Positions 35,725 to 45,497 of a stretch of 64,000 nucleotides of DNA are shown here, piece after piece. The DNA is from Promicromonospora sukumoe (GTDB lineage Bacteria > Actinomycetota > Actinomycetes > Actinomycetales > Cellulomonadaceae). Under the pieces are notes generated by a model. The model did no database searches and was not told the origin of the DNA. It worked only from the letters and a program-made list of their open reading frames with translations. The translations under genes were made by a program, and so were the position numbers. Numbering within the stretch: the stretch's first letter is position 1; each line of letters begins with the position of its first letter. The DNA is taken from assembly GCF_014137995.1 (NCBI RefSeq), contig NZ_JACGWV010000001.1, positions 1,240,001 through 1,304,000 on the forward strand. The letters run 5' to 3'.

Positions 35725-36495
35725 ATGCCCACCCTCGAGATCCGCGACCTGCATGTCAGCGTCGAGACCAAGGAAGGCCCCAAGCCGATCCTGCGCGGCG
35801 TCGACCTGACGATCGCCAGCGGTGAGACCCACGCGATCATGGGCCCCAACGGCTCGGGCAAGTCCACGCTGGCCTCGGCGCTCGCCGGCCACCCCAAGTA
35901 CACCGTCACCTCGGGCACCGTCACGCTCGACGGCGAGGACCTGCTGGCGATGACCGTGGACGAGCGCGCCCGCGCCGGCCTGTTCCTGGCCATGCAGTAC
36001 CCGGTCGAGGTCACCGGCGTCTCCGTCGCGAACTTCCTGCGGACCGCCAAGACCGCCATCGACGGCACCGCTCCCGCCCTGCGCACCTGGGGCAAGGAGG
36101 TCAAGGGCGCGATGGAGAACCTGCGCATGGACCCGGCCTTCGCCGAGCGCTCCGTGAACGAGGGCTTCTCCGGCGGTGAGAAGAAGCGCCACGAGATCCT
36201 GCAGATGGAGCTCTTCAAGCCGCGCTTCGCCATCCTCGACGAGACCGACTCGGGCCTCGACGTCGACGCGCTGCGCATCGTGTCGGAGGGCGTGAACCGC
36301 GCCAAGGAGAACACCGAGGTCGGCGTTCTGCTCATCACGCACTACACGCGCATCCTGCGCTACATCAAGCCCGACTTCGTGCACGTCTTCGTCGACGGCA
36401 AGATCGCCGAGGAGGGCGGCTCCGAGCTGGCCGACCGCCTCGAGGAAGAGGGCTACGACAAGTACGTCGGCGCGAACGCGACGGCCACGGCCTGA
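35725..36495 (+). CDS. sufC: Fe-S assembly ATPase SufC
   Basis: SufC is the ABC-type ATPase of the SufBCD scaffold complex (256 residues). Walker A is GPNGSGKSTLASALAG, the signature is FSGGEKKRHEILQMELF and Walker B is AILDETDSGLDVDAL, all exactly as in SufC rather than transporter ATPases. ATP hydrolysis drives conformational changes in SufB-SufD. A GGAGTAAC ribosome site precedes the ATG. Confidence 0.96.
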   Translation: MPTLEIRDLHVSVETKEGPKPILRGVDLTIASGETHAIMGPNGSGKSTLASALAGHPKYTVTSGTVTLDGEDLLAMTVDERARAGLFLAMQYPVEVTGVSVANFLRTAKTAIDGTAPALRTWGKEVKGAMENLRMDPAFAERSVNEGFSGGEKKRHEILQMELFKPRFAILDETDSGLDVDALRIVSEGVNRAKENTEVGVLLITHYTRILRYIKPDFVHVFVDGKIAEEGGSELADRLEEEGYDKYVGANATATA

Positions 36496-37854
<1,359 letters not shown>

Positions 37855-37900
37855 TCTCTTCGAGGAGATCTGGTTCGGTGAGATCTAGAGAGGCAGCGTC

Positions 37901-38380
37901 GTGAGCACGCTCGAGCAGATGTACCAGCAGGTGATCCTGGACCACGCGAAGCACCCGGTGGGCCGTGGGCTCGTCGAGGCCGCCTCCGTGGAGGGGCACC
38001 TCGCGGGGGAGTCGCACCAGGTGAACCCCACGTGCGGTGACGAGGTGACCCTCCGGGTCGACGTCACGCCGGAGGGTTCCGTGGCGGGCGTCTCCTGGGA
38101 GGGGCAGGGATGCTCCATCTCGCAGGCGTCCGTGTCCGTCATGACGTCGCTCGTCGAGGGCGCCGACCTCGCCGAGGTGGCGCGGCTCGACGGCCTGTTC
38201 CACGACCTGATGTCGTCCCGCGGCAAGGGCCTGGGCGACGACGACGCCGAGGACGCCCTCGGGGACGCGACGGCCTTCACGGGCGTGTCGCAGTACCCCG
38301 CCCGGATCAAGTGCGCGCTGCTCGGCTGGGCGGCGCTCAAGGACTCGCTGGCGCGCAGCGGCGCGCTGGCCACGAGCTGA
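37901..38380 (+). CDS. sufU: Fe-S assembly sulfur carrier SufU
   Basis: The 159-residue protein starts at GTG 37901 and has the IscU/SufU fold with three conserved cysteines in NPTCGDEV, QGCSISQAS and RIKCALLGW, plus the aspartate in CGD, which bind zinc and accept persulfide from SufS. The insertion of about 20 residues between the second and third cysteine that marks zinc-dependent SufU is present (LMSSRGKGLGDDDAEDAL). It is typical of Gram-positive SUF systems. Confidence 0.94.
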   Translation: MSTLEQMYQQVILDHAKHPVGRGLVEAASVEGHLAGESHQVNPTCGDEVTLRVDVTPEGSVAGVSWEGQGCSISQASVSVMTSLVEGADLAEVARLDGLFHDLMSSRGKGLGDDDAEDALGDATAFTGVSQYPARIKCALLGWAALKDSLARSGALATS

Positions 38381-38390
38381 GGAGAGACCG

Positions 38391-38768
38391 ATGACCGAGG
38401 CGAGCGCCGACGTCGGCCAGGAAGTTCAGGACGCCCCCGCGCAGGGAGCGGCTTCGACGCCCACCACCGTGGTGGACGTCGAGGAGGCCATGCGCGACGT
38501 GATCGACCCCGAGCTGGGCATCAACGTCGTGGACCTGGGCCTGATCTACGGCGTCCAGGTGGACCAGAACAACCACGCCACCATCGACATGACGCTCACG
38601 TCGGCGGCCTGCCCGCTGACGGACGTGATCGAGGACCAGAGCGCGCAGGCGCTCGAGGGCATCGTGGACGGGTTCCGCGTGAACTGGGTCTGGATGCCGC
38701 CGTGGGGTCCGGAGAAGATCACGGACGACGGCAAGGAGCAGCTCCGGATGCTCGGGTTCAACGTCTGA
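38391..38768 (+). CDS. sufT: SufT-like MIP18 (DUF59) family protein
   Basis: The 125-residue protein has an acidic, disordered start followed by the DUF59/MIP18 domain: VEEAMRDVIDPELGINVVDLGLIYGVQVDQ and MTLTSAACPLTDVIEDQ with the conserved cysteine, ending VNWVWMPPWGPEKITDDGKEQLRMLGF. SufT helps maturation of iron-sulfur proteins in Gram-positives. It is the last gene of the operon; a hairpin terminator follows after 11 bp. Confidence 0.92.
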   Translation: MTEASADVGQEVQDAPAQGAASTPTTVVDVEEAMRDVIDPELGINVVDLGLIYGVQVDQNNHATIDMTLTSAACPLTDVIEDQSAQALEGIVDGFRVNWVWMPPWGPEKITDDGKEQLRMLGFNV

Positions 38769-38779
38769 TCTGCGATACC

Positions 38780-38806
38780 GCCTCGGGTCCTTACGGGACC
38801 CGGGGC
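38780..38806. terminator. Bidirectional terminator hairpin after suf operon
   Basis: GCCTCGGGTCC (38780-38790) pairs with GGACCCGGGGC (38796-38806) with one G-U position and a 5-nt loop. The loop holds the TAA stop of the convergent amidotransferase gene, so the right arm is part of that gene. It probably ends both transcripts. Confidence 0.7.
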
Positions 38807-39516
38807 GTTCGCGTTGGTGGGTCGATCCCGTCCAGCCACTGCTCGAAGACGCGTGCCGTGGCTGCGGCGAGCTTCGGGCCATGTGCCGCGGCGTCCGCCC
38901 GGATGCGTCCGGGGTCGATGCCCGCGCTCGCGAGCTCGTGGGCGTGGCCGACCAGCCACTGCTCGATCCGCGTGTGGTCGGCCTCCAGGTGGAACTGGAG
39001 CCCCAGCACCTGCGGCCCCAGGGCGAACGCCTGGTGCGGGAACCCGGGTGTCTCCGCGAGCAGGGTGGCGCCCTCCGGCACGGCGAACTGGTCGCCGTGC
39101 CAGTGCAGCACCGGGACGCCGTCCAGGGCGGCCAGCACGGAGCCGCGTCCCTCGGCCGTCAGGGAGAGCGGCGCGTAGCCGATCTCGGTGCGGCCCGTGG
39201 CCTCGACGTCGGCGCCGAGCGCCGCGGCGACGAGCTGCGCGCCCAGGCACACGCCGAGGGTGGGCAGGCCCGCGTCGAGGCGCGCCTGGATGGCCGCCTT
39301 CTCCTCGCGCAGGAAGGGGTAGGCCTCGTCGTCGTACACCCCGACGGGGCCGCCGAGCACGACCAGGAGGTCGGGGCCCAGCAGTGCCTCGGGTGTGACG
39401 GGTTCGACGGGGGCGTCCAGGTACGACGTCCGGTAGCCCCGGGCCTCCAGCAGCGGGGCCAGCAGCCCGAGGTCCTCGAAGTGCACGTGTCGGACCGCGA
39501 GCGCGTCTCGGGTCAT
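38791..39516 (-). CDS. Class I glutamine amidotransferase (GMP synthase-like/GuaA-type domain)
   Basis: The ATG at 39516 follows GAGGAG and gives 241 residues. The catalytic triad is visible: nucleophile cysteine in LGVCLGAQLVAAALG, and histidine/glutamate in LGLQFHLEAD. It belongs to the stand-alone GATase family that includes glutamine hydrolases of unknown partner and gamma-glutamyl compound hydrolases. The frame is open a further 43 codons upstream, but that part encodes the dispersed repeat (PVELVASAVELAETPVV) and has no ribosome site, so it was excluded. No synthase partner is adjacent. Confidence 0.85.
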   Translation of the reverse strand: MTRDALAVRHVHFEDLGLLAPLLEARGYRTSYLDAPVEPVTPEALLGPDLLVVLGGPVGVYDDEAYPFLREEKAAIQARLDAGLPTLGVCLGAQLVAAALGADVEATGRTEIGYAPLSLTAEGRGSVLAALDGVPVLHWHGDQFAVPEGATLLAETPGFPHQAFALGPQVLGLQFHLEADHTRIEQWLVGHAHELASAGIDPGRIRADAAAHGPKLAAATARVFEQWLDGIDPPTRTPRVP

Positions 39517-39570
39517 GGGTGGGGCTCCTCGCGGGGTCAGGTGGGACAGAGGGCTCCATGACACCACGGG

Positions 39571-39620
39571 GGTCTCGGCAAGCTCGACCGCCGAAGCGAC
39601 GAGCTCGACCGGCGGGGTTC
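39571..39620 (-). repeat. Dispersed repeat copy upstream of the amidotransferase gene
   Basis: GGTCTCGGCAAGCTCGACC (39571-39589) matches the inverted element in glcE (2287-2305) at 17 of 19 bases, and a second degenerate unit, GAGCTCGACC, follows at 39601. It lies between the amidotransferase start and the family B palindrome, in a gap that otherwise holds only leader sequence. Confidence 0.65.
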
Positions 39621-39631
39621 GCTCGACCCGC

Positions 39632-39703
39632 TGACCCACACGCACGTGTCAGACGCTCAGGTCCCTCGGGGGACCTGAGCGTCTGACACGTGCGTGTGGG
39701 TCA
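39632..39703. repeat. Perfect 34-bp palindrome, family B copy 3
   Basis: The arms 39632-39665 and 39670-39703 are exact complements of 34 nt with a 4-nt loop. The core arm is GTGTCAGACGCTCAGGTC, shared with copies at 21628 and 28431, and is extended outward by 12 bp starting TGACCCACACGC. The right arm ends with the stop codon of uxaA (minus strand). A perfect stem this long is far beyond what termination needs. Confidence 0.93.
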
Positions 39704-41311
39704 GGTGACGGCGCCCATGTGCCAGGGGATGAACTCCTCCGCGCCGATCTCCAGCTCCTCGCTGACGGTCTGTTGGCCGGAGGCGACGGCGAGGATGCGG
39801 TCGAAGATCTGGCGGCCGACGTCGGCGACGGTCGCGGTGCCGTCGACGATGACACCCGCGTTGAGGTCCATGTCCTCAGACATCACGGAGTACATCGGGG
39901 TGTTGGTCGCGACCTTGATGGACGGCGTCGGCCGGCACCCGAACACCGAGCCGCGGCCGGTGGTGAAGACGACGACGTTGGCGCCGCCCGCGACCAGCCC
40001 GGTCACGGAGACCGGGTCGTAGCCGGGGGTGTCCATGAAGGCGAACCCGCGCTCGGTGATGGGTTCGGCGTACTCGTAGACGGCGGCCAGGTCGGCCTGC
40101 CCGCCCTTGGCGACGGCGCCGAGGGACTTCTCCAGGATGGTGGTGAGGCCGCCGGCCTTGTTGCCTGGGGACGGGTTGTTGTCCAGGGTGCCGCCCCCGG
40201 CCTTGACGTAGGAACGCCACCAGTCGATCCGGTCCAGGAGCTTCTTGGCGACGGTGGGTTCGGTGGCCCGGGCGGTCAGGAGGTGTTCGGCGCCGTAGAC
40301 CTCGGGGGTCTCGGCCAGCACCGAGGTGGCGCCGTAGGCGACCAGCCGGTCCGACGCCCACCCGAGCGCGGGGTTGGCGGTGATGCCGGAGTACCCGTCC
40401 GAGCCGCCGCAGTTCAGGGCCAGGACCAGCTCGGACACGTCGCACTCGACCCGTTCACGCTGGTTGACCAGCGGCAGGATCTCGCGGACGGCGGCCACGC
40501 CGGCGCGGACGGACGCGCGCACGCCGCCGGTCTCCTGGATGGTCAGGGAGCGGACGACGGTGTCGTCGGCGATGGCGGCCAGCAGCCCGGACCGAGTGTC
40601 GTCGGGGGCGCCGATGCCGGGCATGCCGAGGTCGGCGACCTGCCCCGACCGGGCCGACAGCGCCGCGCCGGGCACCATCTCGCAGCCCAGGCCCAGGACG
40701 AGCAGGCCGGCGACGTTGGGGTGGGCGGCGTACCCGCGCAGGGTCCGCAGCAGGATCTGGCCGCCCTCGGAGTCGGGGACCAGGCCGCACCCGGAGGTGT
40801 GGGTCAGGGCGATGACGCCGTCGACGTTCTCGAACTCGTCCAGCACGTTGCCGCGGAACTGGTCGGCGATCATCTTCGCGGTCGAGGCGGAGCAGTTCAC
40901 GCTGGTCAGGATCGCGACGAAGTTCCGGGTCCCGACCCGCCCGTCGGCCCGCCGGAAACCACGAAACGTAGGCCGGACGCCGTCGGGCACGGGAAGCTCG
41001 TGGTGCGCGCCGCCCAAAGGCGCTTCCCGCGACCCGTCCTCGAAGCCGAGGTTGTGGGAGTGCACATGATCACCCGGCGCGACGGGAGCGGTGGCGACCC
41101 CGATGACCTGCCCGTACTTGCGCACCGGAGCGCCCACGGGCACGGCCCGCAGCGCGACCTTGTGGCCCCGCGGCACGGGTTGCCCGACGTCGAGCTGTCC
41201 GACGTCGACCGGACCACCCCCGGGAACCACGACCTGGTCGCCCGGGCTCAGGTCCCGCGTGGCGACGGCGACGTCGTCGCCCTCCCGCAGCACGAGCAGA
41301 TCATGCGACAT
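39701..41311 (-). CDS. uxaA: Altronate/galactarate dehydratase family protein (UxaA-like)
   Basis: The ATG at 41311 follows GGAAGGGCG and gives 536 residues. The first 90 residues form an SAF domain (DLLVLREGDDVAVATRDLSPGDQV); a linker leads to the UxaA/GarD catalytic part (GRVGTRNFVAILTSVNCSAST, SGCGLVPDSEGGQ, NCGGSDGYSGITANPALGWASD, DNNPSPGNKAGGLTTILEKSLG, FMDTPGYDPVSVTGLVAGGANVVVFTTGRGS). Members dehydrate altronate, galactarate or related sugar acids using iron. The gene diverges from the esterase gene and shares a LacI-type operator with it, placing it in the sugar regulon. Which acid is used cannot be read from the sequence. Confidence 0.88.
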   Translation of the reverse strand: MSHDLLVLREGDDVAVATRDLSPGDQVVVPGGGPVDVGQLDVGQPVPRGHKVALRAVPVGAPVRKYGQVIGVATAPVAPGDHVHSHNLGFEDGSREAPLGGAHHELPVPDGVRPTFRGFRRADGRVGTRNFVAILTSVNCSASTAKMIADQFRGNVLDEFENVDGVIALTHTSGCGLVPDSEGGQILLRTLRGYAAHPNVAGLLVLGLGCEMVPGAALSARSGQVADLGMPGIGAPDDTRSGLLAAIADDTVVRSLTIQETGGVRASVRAGVAAVREILPLVNQRERVECDVSELVLALNCGGSDGYSGITANPALGWASDRLVAYGATSVLAETPEVYGAEHLLTARATEPTVAKKLLDRIDWWRSYVKAGGGTLDNNPSPGNKAGGLTTILEKSLGAVAKGGQADLAAVYEYAEPITERGFAFMDTPGYDPVSVTGLVAGGANVVVFTTGRGSVFGCRPTPSIKVATNTPMYSVMSEDMDLNAGVIVDGTATVADVGRQIFDRILAVASGQQTVSEELEIGAEEFIPWHMGAVT

Positions 41312-41386
41312 CACAGCGCCCTTCCGTTGATGGGTCACGACGACTTGCACGCCCCGGTCGACGCATGCCACGCTGACCCCTCTTCT

Positions 41387-41400
41387 AAAACCGGTTTCAA
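41387..41400. promoter_or_regulatory. LacI-family operator between uxaA and esterase genes
   Basis: AAAACCGGTTTCAA contains the palindrome AAACCGGTTT, a classic LacI-family site with central CG. It sits in the 98-bp divergent gap, 9 bp before the esterase ATG, and a second copy lies at 42085-42109. The LacI gene at 50119 is the obvious binder. Confidence 0.75.
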
Positions 41401-41409
41401 GGATTGTAG

Positions 41410-42060
41410 ATGACGGATCATGCCCTCGTGCTCCCCGGTGGCGGCTACCGGAGGCACGCCGCGCACGAGGCGGAGCCGGTGGCGCAGTGGCTGCGCGGGC
41501 TCGGCCTGCCGGCCAGCGTGCTGCGGTACCCGGTCGGGCAGTCGCACCCCGCGGCCCACGACGCGGTCTCCGCCCGGGTCGCCGAGCTCCGGTCGGGCGG
41601 CGTCGAAAGGGTGCTGCTCGTGGGCTTCTCCGCGGGCGGCCATGCCGCCGGCCTGGCGGCGCTCGCCCCGGCGGGCCCGGCCGCCCGCGTCGACGGCGTC
41701 GTGCTCGGGTACCCGGTCGTGACGCTGCAGAACCACGTGCACCGGGACTCCGCGCAGGTGCTCCTGGGCGAGGAGGACACACCTGCCCGGCGCGCGGCGC
41801 TGTCGCTGAACGCGCTCGTGACGCCCGCCGCGCCACCGTTCTTCGTCTTCCACTCGTTCGACGACCACAAGGTGCCGGCCGAGCACTCGCTCCTGCTCTC
41901 GTCCGCGCTGCGGGCCGCGGGGGTGCCGCACGAGCTGCACCTGTACCCCGTCGGCGGGCACGGCGTGGGCCTGGACGAGTCGTGGCTCGGGTGGGCGCGG
42001 GCGTGCGAGGCCTGGCTCGTCCGGGAGCGCTGGACGGTCCGGCGTGAGATCGGGGGTTGA
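41410..42060 (+). CDS. Alpha/beta-hydrolase, probable sugar-ester esterase
   Basis: The 216-residue cytoplasmic protein has the nucleophile elbow GFSAGGHAAG (serine), acid residue in FHSFDDHKVP and histidine in YPVGGHGVGLDES, and an oxyanion-type start VLPGGGYRRHAAHEAEPVA. It resembles acetyl-xylan esterase-like hydrolases that remove acyl groups from imported oligosaccharides. AAGGA precedes the ATG at 6 bp, and the LacI operator overlaps its promoter region. Substrate is inferred only from the locus. The -35 of the next transcript lies at the end of this gene. Confidence 0.82.
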   Translation: MTDHALVLPGGGYRRHAAHEAEPVAQWLRGLGLPASVLRYPVGQSHPAAHDAVSARVAELRSGGVERVLLVGFSAGGHAAGLAALAPAGPAARVDGVVLGYPVVTLQNHVHRDSAQVLLGEEDTPARRAALSLNALVTPAAPPFFVFHSFDDHKVPAEHSLLLSSALRAAGVPHELHLYPVGGHGVGLDESWLGWARACEAWLVRERWTVRREIGG

Positions 42061-42086
42061 CACTCCCGCGCTGGGGAGGGCACTCT
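42057..42086 (+). promoter_or_regulatory. Promoter of the sugar ABC operon
   Basis: A perfect TTGACA (42057-42062) overlaps the stop codon of the esterase gene. At 18 bp spacing lies CACTCT (42081-42086), a weak -10. The LacI operator begins at 42085, where bound repressor would block initiation. Confidence 0.5.
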
Positions 42087-42109
42087 TCGTGAAACCGGTT
42101 TTATCGAAG
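42085..42109. promoter_or_regulatory. LacI-family operator before the sugar-binding protein gene
   Basis: The core GAAACCGGTTTT is flanked by further symmetry, CTTCG on the left and CGAAG on the right, making a 25-bp near-palindrome. The core AAACCGGTTT is the same as at 41387-41400. It lies 27 bp before the ATG of the binding protein and just downstream of the -10. Confidence 0.8.
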
Positions 42110-42136
42110 AGGCCGGGATCTACGAAGGAGTAGAGG

Positions 42137-43540
42137 ATGCGACAGCGTCGTTGGAGCCGCGTCGGCGGTGTGGTCTCGAGCCTCGCGCTCGTCGGAGTGC
42201 TGGCGACCGGCTGCTCGGACGGGGCGGACACGGGTGCGGAAGCGCAGGTCGGGGCGGCCTGTGACCCCGAGGCCGACGTGACGATCACGGTGGGCGAGCG
42301 GCCGACGTCGGACCAGGCGGCCACGCTGGAGGCGTGGGAGAACGCGATCGCCGCGTTCGAGGAGCTCCACCCGAACATCACGATCGAGGACGAGGAGACC
42401 AAGTACGACGTCTCCACGTTCTCGGCCCTGCTCGTCGGCGGGACCCTGCCGACCACCCTGCAGGTGCCGTTCACGGACATCCAGGCCCTCGTCGCGCGCG
42501 GGCAGGCCGCCGACATCACGACCTACGTCGAGGGCGACGAGGTGCTCAGCCAGCTCAACCCGCAGGTCGCCGGCGTCACGCAGGACGCGGAGGGGCACAC
42601 CTTCGGGGTCGTGCGGGCCGCCTACACGATGGGCCTCGTGTACGACCGGGCGCTGTTCGAGCAGGCCGGCCTGGACCCGGACGCGCCGCCGGCCACGTGG
42701 GACGAGGTGCTGGACGCCGCCGCGACCATCTCGGACAAGACGGGGGAGACGGGGTTCATCATCCCCACCACCGGCAACGTGGGCGGCTGGCTCCTGACCT
42801 CGATGGCGTACTCGAACGGCAGCCTCGTCCAGGAGGCGGAGGGCGACACGACGACCGTCACCCTGGACACCCCGGGGATGCGGGAGAGCCTGGAGTTCCT
42901 GCACGACGTGCGCTGGGGGCAGGACGCCGCGGGCGACAACTTCCTGCACGACAACAACACCGTCCGGGACGACCTGGCCGCCGGCTACGTGGGCCAGAGC
43001 CTCAACGGCGCGAACCTCTACAACAGCGTCGTGATCTCGCGCGGCATGCCGGCCGAGGACTTCGGGCTGGCGCCCTTCCCGGCGGGCGACGACGCCGTGG
43101 GCGTGCTCGGAGGCGGCAACATCCAGTGGTTCAGCCCGAAGGCGACGCCGGACCAGCTCTGCGCGGCGCTTGAGTGGACCAAGTACTACTTCCTCGACCG
43201 CTACGTCGACGAGGAGGCGGCGACCACCTGGGCCGAGTCGCAGGTGGCGGACGACCTGCCCGTGGGCCTGCCCGAGGTCCCCGTCGTCTCGCAGGAGCAG
43301 TACGAGACCTTCCTCGGCTGGATCGAACCGCAGGTCAACGTGCCGCGGGAGAACTACCGGGCCTACATCGACTCCCTGCCTGACGCGACGATCGTGGCCG
43401 AGCCCGCCGTCAAGGCGCAGGAGCTGTACGCGGCCCTCGACCCGGTCGCGCAGGCCGTGCTCACCCGTGAGGACGCCGACCCCGCCGAGCTGCTGCAGGC
43501 CGCCCAGGCGCAGGTGCAGGACCTCGTCGACGCCGGATGA
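42137..43540 (+). CDS. Sugar ABC transporter substrate-binding lipoprotein
   Basis: The 467-residue protein starts behind GAAGGAG. The signal peptide (RVGGVVSSLALVGVLATGC) ends with the lipobox LATGC, so the mature protein is lipid-anchored. The body is of the cluster B / MalE type (AFEELHPNITIEDEETKYD, TMGLVYDRALFEQAGLDPDAPPATWDEVLDAA, WLLTSMAYSNG, AGYVGQSLNGANLY). It delivers an oligosaccharide to the two permeases encoded next; the stop overlaps the first permease start. Specificity is unknown. Confidence 0.92.
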   Translation: MRQRRWSRVGGVVSSLALVGVLATGCSDGADTGAEAQVGAACDPEADVTITVGERPTSDQAATLEAWENAIAAFEELHPNITIEDEETKYDVSTFSALLVGGTLPTTLQVPFTDIQALVARGQAADITTYVEGDEVLSQLNPQVAGVTQDAEGHTFGVVRAAYTMGLVYDRALFEQAGLDPDAPPATWDEVLDAAATISDKTGETGFIIPTTGNVGGWLLTSMAYSNGSLVQEAEGDTTTVTLDTPGMRESLEFLHDVRWGQDAAGDNFLHDNNTVRDDLAAGYVGQSLNGANLYNSVVISRGMPAEDFGLAPFPAGDDAVGVLGGGNIQWFSPKATPDQLCAALEWTKYYFLDRYVDEEAATTWAESQVADDLPVGLPEVPVVSQEQYETFLGWIEPQVNVPRENYRAYIDSLPDATIVAEPAVKAQELYAALDPVAQAVLTREDADPAELLQAAQAQVQDLVDAG

Positions 43541-44532
43541 GGGAGAACACCCTGACCGTCACCGCTCCGCCCGCCGCGGACGCCCCACCCACGCCGCCGC
43601 GTGACGCGGAACCCCCGGGCCGCGGCGGCCGCCGCCGCTCACCGGCCGCCGCGCTGCTGTCGTGGGTGCGCGGCGGCGGGGTCGGCACGCTCGTGATGTT
43701 CCTCCCGCTGCTGCTCACCTTCGGGTACTTCGCGTGGTGGCCGATCGCGAAGAGCCTGATCCTCGCGTTCCAGCGCACGGACCTCATCACCGAGCCCACC
43801 TGGGTGGGGCTGAGCAACTTCGAGCGGGTGCTCGCCGACCCGCTGCTCTGGACGGCGCTCGGCAACACGGCGTGGTTCGCGGTGCTCGCGCTGGTGATCG
43901 GGTTCCCGCTGCCGGTCCTGATGGCGGTGGTCATGGCGGAGCTGCGCCGCACCCGGCAGATCACGAGCGTGCTGGCCTACCTGCCCGTGATCATCCCGCC
44001 GGTGGTGAGCGTGCTGCTGTGGAAGCAGTTCTACGAGCCGTCGGACACGGGCCTGTTCAACAGCGTGCTCACGCGGCTGGGTATCGAGCCCGTCGGCTGG
44101 CTCCAGGAGCCGGCCCTCGCGATCCCGAGCATCGTCGTCCAGTCCACGTGGGCGTCGGCGGGGACCGCGACGATCATCTACCTCGCCGCGCTCATGTCGA
44201 TCCGCACCGAGCTGTACGACGCCGCCGAGGTCGACGGCGCGTCGATCCTGCAGCGCACCTGGCACGTCACGCTGCCGCAGCTGCGCGGCGTGATCCTGCT
44301 GATGCTCCTGCTCCAGCTCATCGGCACCATGCAGGTCTTCACGGAGCCGTTCGTGATGACCGGCGGCGGCCCGGAGAACCGCACCGTGACGCTGCTGATG
44401 CTCGTCTACAACTACGCCTTCCTCTCGGGCGACTTCGGCAAGGCCACCGCGCTGAGCCTGCTGCTCGCGGTCGGCCTGGGCCTCCTGTCCGCCGTCTACC
44501 TGCGGCTCACCCGGAAGTGGAGCGAGTCATGA
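43537..44532 (+). CDS. Sugar ABC transporter permease, MalF type
   Basis: This membrane protein of 331 residues has six predicted helices. The N-terminal 40 residues are Pro-rich and cytoplasmic. The cytoplasmic EAA loop, which docks with the ATPase, is YDAAEVDGASILQRTWHVTLPQLRG. The typical MalF start PLLLTFGYFAWWPIAKSLILAFQRTDLI is present. The ATG overlaps the binding-protein stop; the stop overlaps the next permease gene. Confidence 0.92.
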   Translation: MRENTLTVTAPPAADAPPTPPRDAEPPGRGGRRRSPAAALLSWVRGGGVGTLVMFLPLLLTFGYFAWWPIAKSLILAFQRTDLITEPTWVGLSNFERVLADPLLWTALGNTAWFAVLALVIGFPLPVLMAVVMAELRRTRQITSVLAYLPVIIPPVVSVLLWKQFYEPSDTGLFNSVLTRLGIEPVGWLQEPALAIPSIVVQSTWASAGTATIIYLAALMSIRTELYDAAEVDGASILQRTWHVTLPQLRGVILLMLLLQLIGTMQVFTEPFVMTGGGPENRTVTLLMLVYNYAFLSGDFGKATALSLLLAVGLGLLSAVYLRLTRKWSES

Positions 44533-45467
44533 CCACCCTGACCCCTGTCCCGCCCCGTGCCCGCAGGAGCGCGACCCGCGCTGCCGACTCCGAGGAGCGG
44601 TCGAACGTCTCGACGCTCGACCGGTCGCGCCGGACCGTCCGGGTCACGACGCGCGTGCTGACGGTGCTGCTCGTCGTCGCCCTGTGCGTCGTCGCCCTCG
44701 GGCCGCTGCTGTGGCTGTTCAAGGCCGCCTTGTCCACCAGCCAGGACATCCTGCGCGAGCCGTTCGCGTGGTGGCCCAGCGGCATCCAGTGGCAGAACCT
44801 CCCCGACGCGTGGTCGCAGATCCACGTGGGCCAATACCTGCTCAACACCGTCTGGGTGGCCGCGGGGTGCTGGTTCTTCGGGCTGCTGGTCGCCCTGACC
44901 GGCGGCTACGGCATCGCGGTGCTGCGACCCCGGTACGCCCGGGTGGTGAACGGGGCCGTGCTGGCGACCCTCTTCATCCCGGGTGTCGTGTCCCTGATCT
45001 CGCTCTACGTCACGGTGCTCGACGTGCCGCTGCTCGGCGTCAACCTCGTCAACACGTTCTGGGCGGTCTGGCTGCCGTCGGCGGCCAGTGCGTTCAACGT
45101 GCTGCTCGTCGCGCGCTTCTTCGCCGGGCTGCCCCGGGACGTCTTCGAGGCCGCGCGGATCGACGGCGCGGGCGTGTTCCGGGTCTTCTGGTCGATCGTC
45201 CTGCCCATGTCGCGGCCCGTGATCGGCGTCGTCTCGCTGCTGACCATCGTCGCGTCGTGGAAGGAGTTCCTCTGGCCGCTGCTCGTCCTGCCCTCGCCGG
45301 ACCTGCAGCCGCTGTCGGTCGGCCTCTACCGGGTGAGCGACACGGCCCCGACCAACCTGCTCATGGCGGGGATGTTCATCTCGGTGGTCATCCCGGTCGT
45401 GCTGTTCCTCGTGTTCCAGCGCCAGTTCCTGCGGAGCGCCGGCCAGGCCGGCGCCGTGAAGGGCTGA
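44529..45467 (+). CDS. Sugar ABC transporter permease, MalG type
   Basis: The 312-residue permease has six helices and the EAA loop FEAARIDGAGVFRVFWSIVLPMSRPVI. The segment PLLWLFKAALSTSQDILREPFAWWPSGIQWQNLPDAW is typical of MalG-type subunits. It completes the membrane part of the importer. No ATPase gene is present in the locus; in actinobacteria a shared MsmK/MsiK-type ATPase encoded elsewhere usually serves such importers, which is the likely case here. Confidence 0.92.
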   Translation: MTTLTPVPPRARRSATRAADSEERSNVSTLDRSRRTVRVTTRVLTVLLVVALCVVALGPLLWLFKAALSTSQDILREPFAWWPSGIQWQNLPDAWSQIHVGQYLLNTVWVAAGCWFFGLLVALTGGYGIAVLRPRYARVVNGAVLATLFIPGVVSLISLYVTVLDVPLLGVNLVNTFWAVWLPSAASAFNVLLVARFFAGLPRDVFEAARIDGAGVFRVFWSIVLPMSRPVIGVVSLLTIVASWKEFLWPLLVLPSPDLQPLSVGLYRVSDTAPTNLLMAGMFISVVIPVVLFLVFQRQFLRSAGQAGAVKG

Positions 45468-45497
45468 CCGATGACGGTCAGCCGGAGGGAGAACCAC

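Noticed and set aside
39517-39645. Upstream extension of the amidotransferase gene
   Set aside because: The extra 43 codons encode the dispersed repeat and have no ribosome site, while ATG 39516 has GAGGAG at proper distance.
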